64,000 nucleotides of DNA, taken from NCBI GenBank assembly GCA_041662485.1, contig JBAZSJ010000017.1:31993-95992 (forward strand), in the 5' to 3' direction. Every line of letters starts with the position of its first letter. Position 1 is the first letter of the stretch. The position numbers and the translations under genes were made by a program. Source of the DNA: Rariglobus sp041662485 (lineage in GTDB: Bacteria > Verrucomicrobiota > Verrucomicrobiia > Opitutales > Opitutaceae). The notes under the pieces are model-generated. The model was not told the origin of the DNA. It did not search any database and saw nothing but the letters and a program-made list of their open reading frames with translations. Positions 8,902 through 17,153 of this stretch are shown one piece after another.

Positions 8902-9064
8902 GGCGGGTGGGGAATAGCCATCTGGCCGCCGTTCGTCACTTGCAATGTGCGATCAGATGGGCGGGACGGGAGCTTCAGACGGATGATGGTGGGGAGCCTT
9001 CGCCGGCGGGCTTTGCAGTTGCCCTCGCTGTGGAGGGTGCGCAGCTTTTTTCAGATTCAATTTT

Positions 9065-9110
9065 GGGCCTATAGCTCAATGGTTAGAGCAGGGGACTCAT
9101 AATTGCTTGG
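9065..9110 (+). pseudogene. broken tRNA (5' half of a CAU-anticodon tRNA)
   Basis: GGGCCTATAGCTCAATGGTT starts a normal tRNA 5' half with a D arm (AGCTCAATGGTTAGAGCA) and the anticodon loop CTCATAA. The 3' side of the anticodon stem and the T arm and acceptor strand are missing; the following bases do not pair. It lies 67 bp before the intact tRNA with the same anticodon and may be a truncated older copy or a recombination scar. Confidence 0.65.
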
Positions 9111-9169
9111 TCAAGTGTTTCATCCTTTTCAAAAGTCAGAATCAAAGTTAGATTTGGAATCTTCTGTAA

Positions 9170-9245
9170 GGGGCGATAGCTTAATGGTTAAAGCAGAGGA
9201 CTCATAATCCTTTGACTCAGGGTTCAAGTCCCTGTCGCCCCACCA
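9170..9245 (+). tRNA. tRNA with CAU anticodon (tRNA-Met type), CCA encoded
   Basis: The cloverleaf can be drawn by hand. The acceptor stem GGGGCGA pairs with TCGCCCC. The D arm is AGCTTAATGGTTAAAGCA. The anticodon stem is GAGGA/TCCTT around the loop CTCATAA, with CAT at positions 34-36. The T arm is CAGGGTTCAAGTCCCTG, followed by discriminator A and an encoded CCA at 9243-9245. The first base pair is G-C, so it is not a typical initiator. Whether it is elongator Met or lysidine-modified Ile2 cannot be settled by eye. Confidence 0.93.
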
Positions 9246-9532
9246 TTTTTAAACCACTGTCCCTTTACTGTCCCCCTCTGGCGGTCGCTCATCCCGTTTA
9301 TCACGCTGCGGTTTTTCGGGGTAAAGGTTCAGTTTTTACGAATGGAACCACCTGAGCAGTCTCGACGAAAGGAGTAACCCCGCCAGCCCCTTTGCGCGTT
9401 AGCTTCTTTCCGAATGCGCCCCGCCATCTGCTTCCCAATCCATCCTTAAGGTCAGGCGCAAAAGGTTCTGAACGCATTCCTTCTCCTCCTCATTTTTCTG
9501 AACGTAGTCGGTTAGCTACAGGCGGCAGCCGC
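9246..9532. other. intergenic region downstream of the tRNA, nothing recognised
   Basis: No supported gene, repeat or terminator is seen between the tRNA and the 3' end of the acetylesterase gene. Short frames here are GC-poor and lack family signatures. Confidence 0.5.
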
Positions 9533-11137
9533 TCAGCGAGCGTCTTGGGTTTGCAGCGCGAAGTCGTCGGTGCGGAAGGGCGCGGCGGGCAGTTGCTCGG
9601 TGTTGAACAGGCCGGCGGTGAAGGTGTTGCCCCAGGCATAACGCGCCGAGACGGGCTCGGGCACGGTTTGGGAACTCAGACGAAGCCGTCCGTCCGAGCC
9701 GATCTCCGCACGGGCGGGGTGGAAGACACGGTCTTCGCCGCAAACTTCGAAGGCGGGTGCGGCGCCGGGGGCGGCCGGGCGCAGCTCCAGTCCGGCGGCG
9801 GTGTGGTCGAACTCGATCACGAGAGCATCGTTCTCAAGGTGGGCGGAGCGGTAGAGCGGACCGCAGGGCGTGAGGTCGCGTTCGCCGTAGACCAGTCCGC
9901 GGGCCCAGCGCGCGAGGCGTTCGGCGGCCGGCCGTTTGTCCGGGGGATGCAGGCGGTTGCTGGTGTCGTCGGCGATGACGGCCATGCCGGCATTGGGAAT
10001 GCGGCGCAGGGCCGCGAGCTGGGAATCGCGCAGGTCGCACCAGCTTTCCCTCGTGGCGAGGGGCGGAAGCTGGACGTAGAGGAAGGGGAGCGGGCCTTGC
10101 CGGAAATCGGCGCGCCAGGCGGCGACGAGTTTTTCAAGCAGGAAACGGTATTGCCAGCCGCGACCGTCGGAGGCGTTGGCCTCTCCCTGATAGAAGATGA
10201 AGCCGGCGAGGCCGAAGGGGGCGAGGGGGGACAGCATGCTTTCGTAAAGTCCGCACGGCCGGCGATAGTAGCGGTTGCCGACGGGCTCTTCGGGCGAGAG
10301 GCCGGGCCGGGCGGCCCCGGGGGTGCGCCGTCTCCAAGCCTCAAGGTCGCGGTGCCAGGCTGCGTAGCGGGTTCGGTAGTCGCGGACCGCCTCATCGTAA
10401 GCACCGGGGACGGACCATTGAGCGACGGCGCTGGCGTAGCGTTGGAGGATCGGCGCGAGCAAAGGATCGTCGAGCAGCGGTCCGGGCGGCATCCAGGATT
10501 CGGCGTAGGTGCCGCCCCAGGAGCAGGAGAGGATGCCGACCGGCACGCCGAGGCGGCGATGAAGGTCGCGGGCAAAGTAGAAGGCGACCGCAGAGAAGTG
10601 CAGGACCGTCGCCGACGTGGCCGGTTTCCATGCGAGGGTGGGGTCGGCGGGCACGGGATTGGTGCGGGTGGGGACGGTGAAAAAGCGGATGCCGGGATAG
10701 TCGCAGGATTCCGGGAGCGGGGAGGCCTCGGGCGAATTGTCGTGCTGCAGGTTGAAGAAAGATGCCTGCATGTTGGACTGGCCTCCCGCCAGCCAGACTT
10801 CGCCGACGACCACGTCGCGCAGGACGCGCCGGGCGCCGGAAGACCCTGAGACGGTGAGGTCTGCGCCGGAGGCGTTCGCCGCGAGCGGATCGAGCCAGAC
10901 GAGCCAGCGGCCGTCCGGCTCCGTGCGACCGACGGTCTCGCGGCCGGCGAAGGCCACGGAGACCTTTTCGCCGGGTTTGGCCGTGCCCCAGACGGCGACG
11001 CTTTTGCCGCGCTGGAGCACGAGGTGATCCGAGAAGACCTCGGGGAGCTCCAGGGCGGACAGGGGCGTGGCGATGGAGCCGACGAGCCAAACCGCGATGA
11101 TCCAGGCGGAGAATGTGCGGGCGGCCGGAGATCTCAT
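9533..11137 (-). CDS. secreted sialate O-acetylesterase family protein
   Basis: The 534-residue exported esterase removes acetyl groups from acetylated sugars, by family knowledge; the true substrate is open. It has a signal peptide (residues about 8-28), a beta-sandwich with LPEVFSDHLVLQRGKSVAVW, and the SGNH nucleophile motif in GGQSNMQ (Ser 121). It also has SCSWGGTYAESW, IFYQGEANA and the late catalytic-dyad-like segment LHPPDKRPAAERLARWA, where the family normally has D-x-x-H-P. It is the last gene of the five-gene minus-strand operon (10-bp gap to the upstream GDSL gene), which suggests a role in stripping esters from a decorated polysaccharide. Confidence 0.9.
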   Translation of the reverse strand: MRSPAARTFSAWIIAVWLVGSIATPLSALELPEVFSDHLVLQRGKSVAVWGTAKPGEKVSVAFAGRETVGRTEPDGRWLVWLDPLAANASGADLTVSGSSGARRVLRDVVVGEVWLAGGQSNMQASFFNLQHDNSPEASPLPESCDYPGIRFFTVPTRTNPVPADPTLAWKPATSATVLHFSAVAFYFARDLHRRLGVPVGILSCSWGGTYAESWMPPGPLLDDPLLAPILQRYASAVAQWSVPGAYDEAVRDYRTRYAAWHRDLEAWRRRTPGAARPGLSPEEPVGNRYYRRPCGLYESMLSPLAPFGLAGFIFYQGEANASDGRGWQYRFLLEKLVAAWRADFRQGPLPFLYVQLPPLATRESWCDLRDSQLAALRRIPNAGMAVIADDTSNRLHPPDKRPAAERLARWARGLVYGERDLTPCGPLYRSAHLENDALVIEFDHTAAGLELRPAAPGAAPAFEVCGEDRVFHPARAEIGSDGRLRLSSQTVPEPVSARYAWGNTFTAGLFNTEQLPAAPFRTDDFALQTQDAR

Positions 11138-11147
11138 CGGGAGGCGG

Positions 11148-12212
11148 TCAAGGCTTCGTCGGTTTGGGCAGCTGGGCCCTGATGCTGTCGGCCACGGCCT
11201 TGGAGAGCGCGACGTAGCCCTCGGGGTTGTAGTGGACGTCGTGGTTTCGGGCGAGACCGGGAGGGCCGTTGGCGATCAGGGTGTAGAGGTCATCGACGGC
11301 GACGCCGTTTTTCTTCATGAGCTCGACGGCGAGGGCGTTGCGCTCGGGGATGCTGTCGAACACGCGGTTGCCGGTGGCCTTGCCATGCTGGAGCATCTCG
11401 GGCACGGGAGTGGTGGTGGCGAAGACGAGCTTGGCGCCGGTGGCCTTCATGCGGTCGATCAAGGCCTGGAGGTGCCGGATGTAGACCTCGCGGGTGGAGC
11501 GCAGTTCGGTGGGCGCAAGGTATTTGGCGTCGTGCAGGCCGAAGTTGAAGTGGATGACGTCCCATTTGCCGGTGCCGAGCCAGTCGTCGATCTTGGCGAG
11601 GCCGACGTCGGTGGCGCCGCCGTTGACGGGAATGCGGTGGACGTTGGCCACGCCGTCCAGCAGCGCGCGGACTTGCAGGGTGTAGCCGATGGAAACGGAA
11701 TCGCCGATGAGAAGGACGCGGGGGAGTCCGGGGACGTCCTTGACGGGGGCGACGGCGGTTTTGTTGCCGGTGTCGGAATCGGTGTCGTTTTCACCCTCGT
11801 TTTTGCGTCGTTCGGAGCGGTGGTCGATCAGGGCGAAGAGGGCCGCGCCCGCCTCGGGGTCCGCCGCGATCATCGCCTTGCGCAGGGCGGCGGTGGCGGC
11901 GAGGGTGGCCTTGCGAAAGGCGGCGGCCACCGCCGGGTCGCGTTCGGCGGGGAATTTGCGCTGGTTGGCCTGGTAGTCTTTGTGGGCGGATTCATAGTCG
12001 ATGAGAACCTGGTTCACGGCAGGGTCTTTCAGCGCTTCGGCCTGCAACCGGTCGAACGTGCGCTGATCCTGTTCGGAAAGCGGCTGCCGTCCGATCAACG
12101 CCTTCGACGTGGCGCGAATGGTGGAGGCGTTTTGGGCGTGAAGGTGCGGGATGGATGCGGCGAACAGGGCGGCGAGGAGAACGCGCGCGATGCGGTGGCG
12201 GATGGTTGTCAT
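11148..12212 (-). CDS. secreted SGNH/GDSL hydrolase
   Basis: The 354-residue protein has a signal peptide (MTTIRHRIARVLLAALFAAS), then about 130 residues of charged helical sequence, and then an SGNH domain: block I LLIGDSVSIGYT (about residues 166-177), block II Gly in NGGATDVG, block III HFNFGLHDAKY with the Asn replaced by Gly-Leu, and block V DVHYNPEGY (His about 329). The fold implies an esterase or acyl hydrolase in the periplasm. It lies 13 bp after the unknown 700-residue gene and 10 bp before the acetylesterase. The N-terminal helical part is unusual for the family. Confidence 0.85.
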   Translation of the reverse strand: MTTIRHRIARVLLAALFAASIPHLHAQNASTIRATSKALIGRQPLSEQDQRTFDRLQAEALKDPAVNQVLIDYESAHKDYQANQRKFPAERDPAVAAAFRKATLAATAALRKAMIAADPEAGAALFALIDHRSERRKNEGENDTDSDTGNKTAVAPVKDVPGLPRVLLIGDSVSIGYTLQVRALLDGVANVHRIPVNGGATDVGLAKIDDWLGTGKWDVIHFNFGLHDAKYLAPTELRSTREVYIRHLQALIDRMKATGAKLVFATTTPVPEMLQHGKATGNRVFDSIPERNALAVELMKKNGVAVDDLYTLIANGPPGLARNHDVHYNPEGYVALSKAVADSIRAQLPKPTKP

Positions 12213-12225
12213 GGGTGGAAAGGTT

Positions 12226-14328
12226 TCAGGGGGTGAAATCGGAAGAGTCGTGGTGGTCGATCACCGTGCCGTTGCAGAGCAGGCGGGCCCCGTCGCGCCG
12301 GTAGGTGGCGTTCGGGGGGCAGACGACCAGAAGAACGGAGTCATCGGGCGGGATGGTGACACGGATCTCGCCGGAGACATCGCGGGCGAGCAGTTTGCCC
12401 GACACGGTCTCGTAAAGGCCGTGGCGTTCGAATCCCGGCGGAGGAGCGAGGGTGACCGTCTTGGCAGTGGAATGCGGGTTGTAGAGCAGCCAAGTGGGGA
12501 AGGCGGGCGACGCGAACGCTTCGGTGGCGAGGCAGTCGATGAGCAGGATGCCCTCGACATCGGTGGGTTCGACGAGTGCGCCAAGGAGACCGGCGAAGAC
12601 GGAGCCGTAGAGGCCGAGGTCGGTGGCGCCCCAGCCGAGGTAGGTGGGATCTCCGCCGGCCTCGGGCCGTGTGGAGACGAGGGTGTTGACGTAGAGTTCG
12701 TCGATGACGACGGCAGGAGCGCCGGGCGTCGGAGCGGCCTCCAGCCGGACATGCAGGGGGCCGCCGTTGGCGTGGTGAGGGAGGTTGGCCCAGGCGTTGC
12801 CCTTGGCGCCGGCGGCGACGGCGAGAAGTTTGGTCCACGGACCGTCGGGCGAAGCGGCGGTCAGGACGCGCAGGGCCCGGGGGGCGACGTCGTCGTGGAA
12901 GCGCAGGGCGAGGGTGTGCCGACGCGCGGGCGGGAGGTCGAGGCGCCAGGTCGCGGAGAGGGCGCCGTTGCCGGCCGGGCGAAGGGTGGCCCCGCGCGGC
13001 GGGCGTTGTCCGGGAAGGGCGACGAGCGTGCCGGACCGGGAACCGGTGGCGACGGCTTCCTCGGCGGGGCGCTCGCGGCGAAGGGTGCGGGCGCGGATGC
13101 CTTCGTAGGCGAGGGAGAAGCGCGGATCCTGGGCGCGGGCCCAGTCCCAGGATGTCTGGCGGTCGGGCGGCCAGGCGTCCGGATAGAAGCGGCGGGCGTT
13201 GGCGGAGACGTTGAGAATCCACCGGCCGAGCGCGCGGGCGAAACGCTGGTCGTAGCGGACCAGCGGCGCGAGAACGGCGGGGGTCACGAAGCTGTTCATG
13301 GCGAACGCATATTTATGTTCCGGATACACGCTGCCGGAGAGGCCGTCGACGGGAACGCCGTCCCAGTCGCCGGTCAGCACGCCCCAGCGGCGCGGGTTGG
13401 AGCCGTCGAAGACCCAGTTGACGAGCCTGGCGACGTCGTGCGTGTCTCCTTGTTCGGCGTTGAGCCGGGCGGCGGCGACGGCACCGTAGGGGAGCAGGAT
13501 TTCGTAGAAGGGGTTCTGCGCGCGCTCGTCGAGAAAACGCAGCGCGGAGCGCGCCGCCGCAAGGTGGCGGGGATCGAGGGAGACGGCGTGGGCGGTGGTC
13601 TCGATCCAGGCGACGGCCGCGGCCGCGTCGGGTTCGCGCCAGCGGGGATCGTCGAACGGGCGGCCGGCGGCGAAGTCGTAGGCGGTGTGGTCGAAGTCGG
13701 GGGGCCGGTCGTCGGAGGCGCCGAGCGCGCGGCAACCCTCGCGCCAGCGGTCGGCGATGGCGAGGAACTGGGCGCGCATGGCCGGGTGGTCCGGGTAGCG
13801 GCTGTGTATCTGATAGAAGAGGAGGCTGGGGAAGAGCTCATACCAGAAGCTTTTGCCGGTGCCGGAGCCGGGGTTGTTGAGGTAGAGGTTGGAACCGTTT
13901 TTCCAGGAGTAGTAGATCTGGACCATCGACGCCCAGTCGCGGTCGTTTTGGCGCCGCTTATCAATGCCGACGGAGGCCGCGCCGAGGATGGCCCCGAGGC
14001 AGGTGATGGCGTCGTAGTTGTTGCTGCGGGGCGTCTGGCGGAAGTCGCCGACGTAGGCGGGCAGTCCGAATCCGGTGATGTCGTGGTCGACGCGACCGTC
14101 GTCCCACCACGGCAGCGGCAGCCAGGGTCCGCGGCGCTCGAAGTCAAAGATCAGCGAGTCGGCGTCGCGGGCGGTCTTTTTCCAGTCGCGCAGCCGGTAG
14201 TCGGACGGCATCGCCGGCATGCGCTCGATCACGGGGATGTCGATTTGCGGGAGGGCGGCCGGGGCGGGCTGAACGGCGGTTCCCAGGATCAGTGCGAGGA
14301 CGATGGGGGGAGGCCAGCGCATGGTCAT
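12226..14328 (-). CDS. large secreted protein of unknown function, probably alpha-toroid glycan-active
   Basis: The 700-residue protein has a signal peptide (residues about 5-25). The N-terminal two thirds are helix-rich with many aromatic residues (LPLPWWDDG, NNYDAITCLGAILGA, YYSWKNGSNLYLNN, FWYELFPSLLFYQIHSRYP), a texture seen in alpha/alpha-toroid glycoside hydrolases and polysaccharide lyases. The last third is beta-rich (about residues 430-700) and looks like one or two sandwich domains. No catalytic motif can be named. The ATG overlaps the stop of the upstream oxidoreductase (ATGA at 14325-14328), so the two are translationally coupled. Confidence 0.75.
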   Translation of the reverse strand: MTMRWPPPIVLALILGTAVQPAPAALPQIDIPVIERMPAMPSDYRLRDWKKTARDADSLIFDFERRGPWLPLPWWDDGRVDHDITGFGLPAYVGDFRQTPRSNNYDAITCLGAILGAASVGIDKRRQNDRDWASMVQIYYSWKNGSNLYLNNPGSGTGKSFWYELFPSLLFYQIHSRYPDHPAMRAQFLAIADRWREGCRALGASDDRPPDFDHTAYDFAAGRPFDDPRWREPDAAAAVAWIETTAHAVSLDPRHLAAARSALRFLDERAQNPFYEILLPYGAVAAARLNAEQGDTHDVARLVNWVFDGSNPRRWGVLTGDWDGVPVDGLSGSVYPEHKYAFAMNSFVTPAVLAPLVRYDQRFARALGRWILNVSANARRFYPDAWPPDRQTSWDWARAQDPRFSLAYEGIRARTLRRERPAEEAVATGSRSGTLVALPGQRPPRGATLRPAGNGALSATWRLDLPPARRHTLALRFHDDVAPRALRVLTAASPDGPWTKLLAVAAGAKGNAWANLPHHANGGPLHVRLEAAPTPGAPAVVIDELYVNTLVSTRPEAGGDPTYLGWGATDLGLYGSVFAGLLGALVEPTDVEGILLIDCLATEAFASPAFPTWLLYNPHSTAKTVTLAPPPGFERHGLYETVSGKLLARDVSGEIRVTIPPDDSVLLVVCPPNATYRRDGARLLCNGTVIDHHDSSDFTP

Positions 14329-17150
14329 TCCTTGCGTTGCTCGATCTTGGCCTTTTTAGCGCGGGCCTTGGCGAGGGCCGCGGGATAGCCGGGGTCTTCG
14401 TAGGGCGCGGGATCGGCGGCGAGGTAGCGGCCATGGCGGACGAGCAGGTCGGTGGCGAGCAGGGCGAAGTCGGCGCGGGTGAGCGCGGCGGGCGCGGCGG
14501 GCAGCAGGCGCTCCGCGGCGGGGGCGATCTTGGCGAAGAGCCGGCGGGTGGCGGCGAGGTCGGCGGCGGCAAGAGGCTCGCCGGCGCCCCAGGCGGTTTG
14601 TTCGCCGAGCGGGCCGAGACGGGGCATGGCACCGGGGCGGTCGAGCAGGCCGTAGAGGGCGAGGAGCTGGCCGGCCCGCCACAGCGGGGAGGCGTAAGGG
14701 ACATCCTGATACCAGCGGGAGAGCAGCGGATCGCCGGCGGCGAGCAGGGCGGCCTGGGTCTCGATGATGTTGATCGCGCGGGGCTGGACGCCCCGGAGGG
14801 CGGCGATGGCGGCGATGGCGCCGACGGCCTGGCCGTTGAGCATGGTCGAGGGCTGCAGGCGGGTGGCGCCGTTGGCCAGGCGCGACTGGGAGAAGTTTTT
14901 CTCGGCGGGGAGAAATCCGTCGATCTTCTCCGGGATGAAGGCGGCGAAGGGCACGCCGAACGGGCCGGTGGCGTTGATGTAGCCGGCTTCGTCGAGGTCC
15001 GGTTCGAGGGAGTCGCGGCTGCCGTGGAGGTCGAAGGAGTAGTCGTTGATGGAGACGGCCGAGGCCCAGTGGCGGGCGGACTCGTCGCCGCGGTCGCGCA
15101 GATAGAGGTCCACGCCACGGAGGGTCCGCACGCCGACGATCCGCCGGGCTTCGCGGACGTAGGGCCACTGGGGCAGGCTGGCGGCGATCGGCAGCAGGTC
15201 GGGACGCACGCCACGCGCCTTCATCCGGGCAAGATTGCAGGGGGTGGAATAGCCTTCGTCCTCGGCGACGGACCAAGGCAGGCCGAGTTCATGCTGGAAC
15301 CAATAGATGATCGAGAGGGTGCGGTTGATGCCCTGCAGCTCGTCCTTGAGGCGTTGGCGGGAATCCTCGACGGTGGCGGCGGTCACCGGGTAGTCGTTGC
15401 CCCCGTTGAGGCCGGTGCGGGTGTGGCGGATTTCGGTGATGGCGCCGGTGGCTGGCGAGGAAGAATCGGGCATGCCGCGCCACGCGACATAGACCCACCA
15501 GGCGCGGGGGCCTTTGTAGCCGCGGTGTTCGCCGCCCCAGACGGGCTCGCCGGCGAGCTGGTAGGACCGGAATTGACGGGCGACCTGTTCGTAGCCGTCG
15601 GGCGGCGTGGCGATTTTGAGGCGGTCGGGGAGTCCTTCGGGATATTCCCGGATGACGCCGGTCCAGGTGTGGGCCTGCAGGGGGGAATCGGGGGCGATAT
15701 GGTTGTTGAGCGAGGTGCCGACGCGATAGCGGGCGCCGGTGAGCGGGATGACGTCGCCGTATTCGGTGGCGTCGACGAGGACGCGGCAACGGACGTCGCG
15801 GCGGCGCGGGCCGGACTCGGTCGATTCTTCCAAAGTGGCACCCGTCACGGTGTCGCCGGTTTTGTCGACGGCGATCACGCGGGCGCGCACGGCGAGGTCG
15901 AGCACGGGAGCGCGGCCGTTGATCGGAGCGCGTCGGCGGGTTTCGTCTACGAGGCCGCAGAGGATGGCGCGGGCGACATGGGGTTCGTAGCCGCCTTCCG
16001 ACTGGAGGTTGAAACGGTAGGCGGTGAAGGGGTCGCGGTCGCGGGCGTAATAGTGGAGCGCGGCGCTTTCGTGAAACTCGCGGTAGACGCCGCGGCCGCG
16101 CACGGGATTTTTGCCCCAGATGCCGCCGTCGTCCATGGAGGTGACTCCTGCGTTGGCCATCTGGCCGCCGATGAGGTCGGTCTCCTCGAGCAGCAAGACG
16201 CGGGCGCCCATGCGGGCGGCCTGAAGCGCCGCGCCGACGCCGCCGGTGCCGGCCCCGGACACGACGACATCGTAGTCGGTCGCGATGCGGTCGAAGGGCG
16301 TCCGGAGCGCGTCGGGATTTTCGGCGGCTCGGACCACGGGATATTTGCCGGGCTGCAGGGAGGCGGATACGGCGCGCGGAGGAGCCTTGCGCGCGGAGGC
16401 GGCGAAACGGATTTCAAGGCGGTTAATTCCCGCGAAGGTGGTGGCGGAGATGCCGGCGGCACCGGTGGCAAAGGCGTTGTCGTCGGCCCAGGCGGAGGAC
16501 ACGAGGGATCCTTTTTCGTCGAGCAGGCGGGCCGCAAGCAGGGTGCCCCGGGCGGAAAACTCCAGCGTCCAGACGGAGTCGGCGGCGAGGTGTCTGACGG
16601 GGGAAACTGAACTCAGAGACGCAGGATGGTTTTGCGAGGTGCGGATGATTTCGAGCCGGCCGTCGGCGCTTACACGGGCGGAGTAGTAGTTGTCGCGATC
16701 TTGAAAGCGCAGGATCGCGGCGGCGAACACGTCCCTGTCCGGGGTCTTGCGAAACCGCATGGCGACGCCGGTGTCGCCGAGCGCGGCGGGGTCGAGGTCG
16801 CCGGGCAGCGGGCCGTCGTAGGTGAGCAGGCCCGCGAAATAGGCCATGCCGTTTTTTTCGAGGTATTGGCGGCGGCGAAGGCGGTCGCCATCGATCGGGT
16901 CGCCGACGTAGTCCTTGAGCAGGACGCGCAGGAAGCCGCGTTCGTCGACGGCCCAGTTCCGGGTGGGCCGATAGTCGACGTGATCGCGCCAGCCTTCGGG
17001 GAGATCGCCGAGGGGCAGGCGCGCGAAATCGCAGGTGACGAGAGGCGGCGGCGTCTCGGCCCGGACGACCGCGGTGGCGACACATCCCGTGATGACGGCG
17101 AACAAGAAAAGACCGAGGGCGCGGCGTGTCATGGGGAATGGGCGGCGCAT
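14325..17150 (-). CDS. secreted FAD-dependent oxidoreductase with an N-terminal beta-sandwich domain (second of two)
   Basis: The 941-residue protein has a signal peptide (about 8-30). A beta-rich domain of about 220 residues follows, with LamG/DUF1080-like texture (NYYSARVSADGRLEIIR, WTLEFSARGTLLAARL). Next comes an FAD-binding Rossmann domain with DYDVVVSGAGTGGVGAALQA (about 288-307) and the acidic ribose-binding end RVLLLEE. EATEYGD-type sequence (VDATEYGDVIPLTGARYRVG) and ATRLQPSTMLNGQAVGAIAA mark the second half of the PF12831-type fold. A short helical C-terminal domain ends the protein. Such enzymes are often mis-named xanthan lyase; the substrate is unknown. The start lies 3 bp after the stop of its tandem paralogue, and its own stop overlaps the next start. 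Confidence 0.88.
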   Translation of the reverse strand: MRRPFPMTRRALGLFLFAVITGCVATAVVRAETPPPLVTCDFARLPLGDLPEGWRDHVDYRPTRNWAVDERGFLRVLLKDYVGDPIDGDRLRRRQYLEKNGMAYFAGLLTYDGPLPGDLDPAALGDTGVAMRFRKTPDRDVFAAAILRFQDRDNYYSARVSADGRLEIIRTSQNHPASLSSVSPVRHLAADSVWTLEFSARGTLLAARLLDEKGSLVSSAWADDNAFATGAAGISATTFAGINRLEIRFAASARKAPPRAVSASLQPGKYPVVRAAENPDALRTPFDRIATDYDVVVSGAGTGGVGAALQAARMGARVLLLEETDLIGGQMANAGVTSMDDGGIWGKNPVRGRGVYREFHESAALHYYARDRDPFTAYRFNLQSEGGYEPHVARAILCGLVDETRRRAPINGRAPVLDLAVRARVIAVDKTGDTVTGATLEESTESGPRRRDVRCRVLVDATEYGDVIPLTGARYRVGTSLNNHIAPDSPLQAHTWTGVIREYPEGLPDRLKIATPPDGYEQVARQFRSYQLAGEPVWGGEHRGYKGPRAWWVYVAWRGMPDSSSPATGAITEIRHTRTGLNGGNDYPVTAATVEDSRQRLKDELQGINRTLSIIYWFQHELGLPWSVAEDEGYSTPCNLARMKARGVRPDLLPIAASLPQWPYVREARRIVGVRTLRGVDLYLRDRGDESARHWASAVSINDYSFDLHGSRDSLEPDLDEAGYINATGPFGVPFAAFIPEKIDGFLPAEKNFSQSRLANGATRLQPSTMLNGQAVGAIAAIAALRGVQPRAINIIETQAALLAAGDPLLSRWYQDVPYASPLWRAGQLLALYGLLDRPGAMPRLGPLGEQTAWGAGEPLAAADLAATRRLFAKIAPAAERLLPAAPAALTRADFALLATDLLVRHGRYLAADPAPYEDPGYPAALAKARAKKAKIEQRKE

Positions 17151-17153
17151 GGA

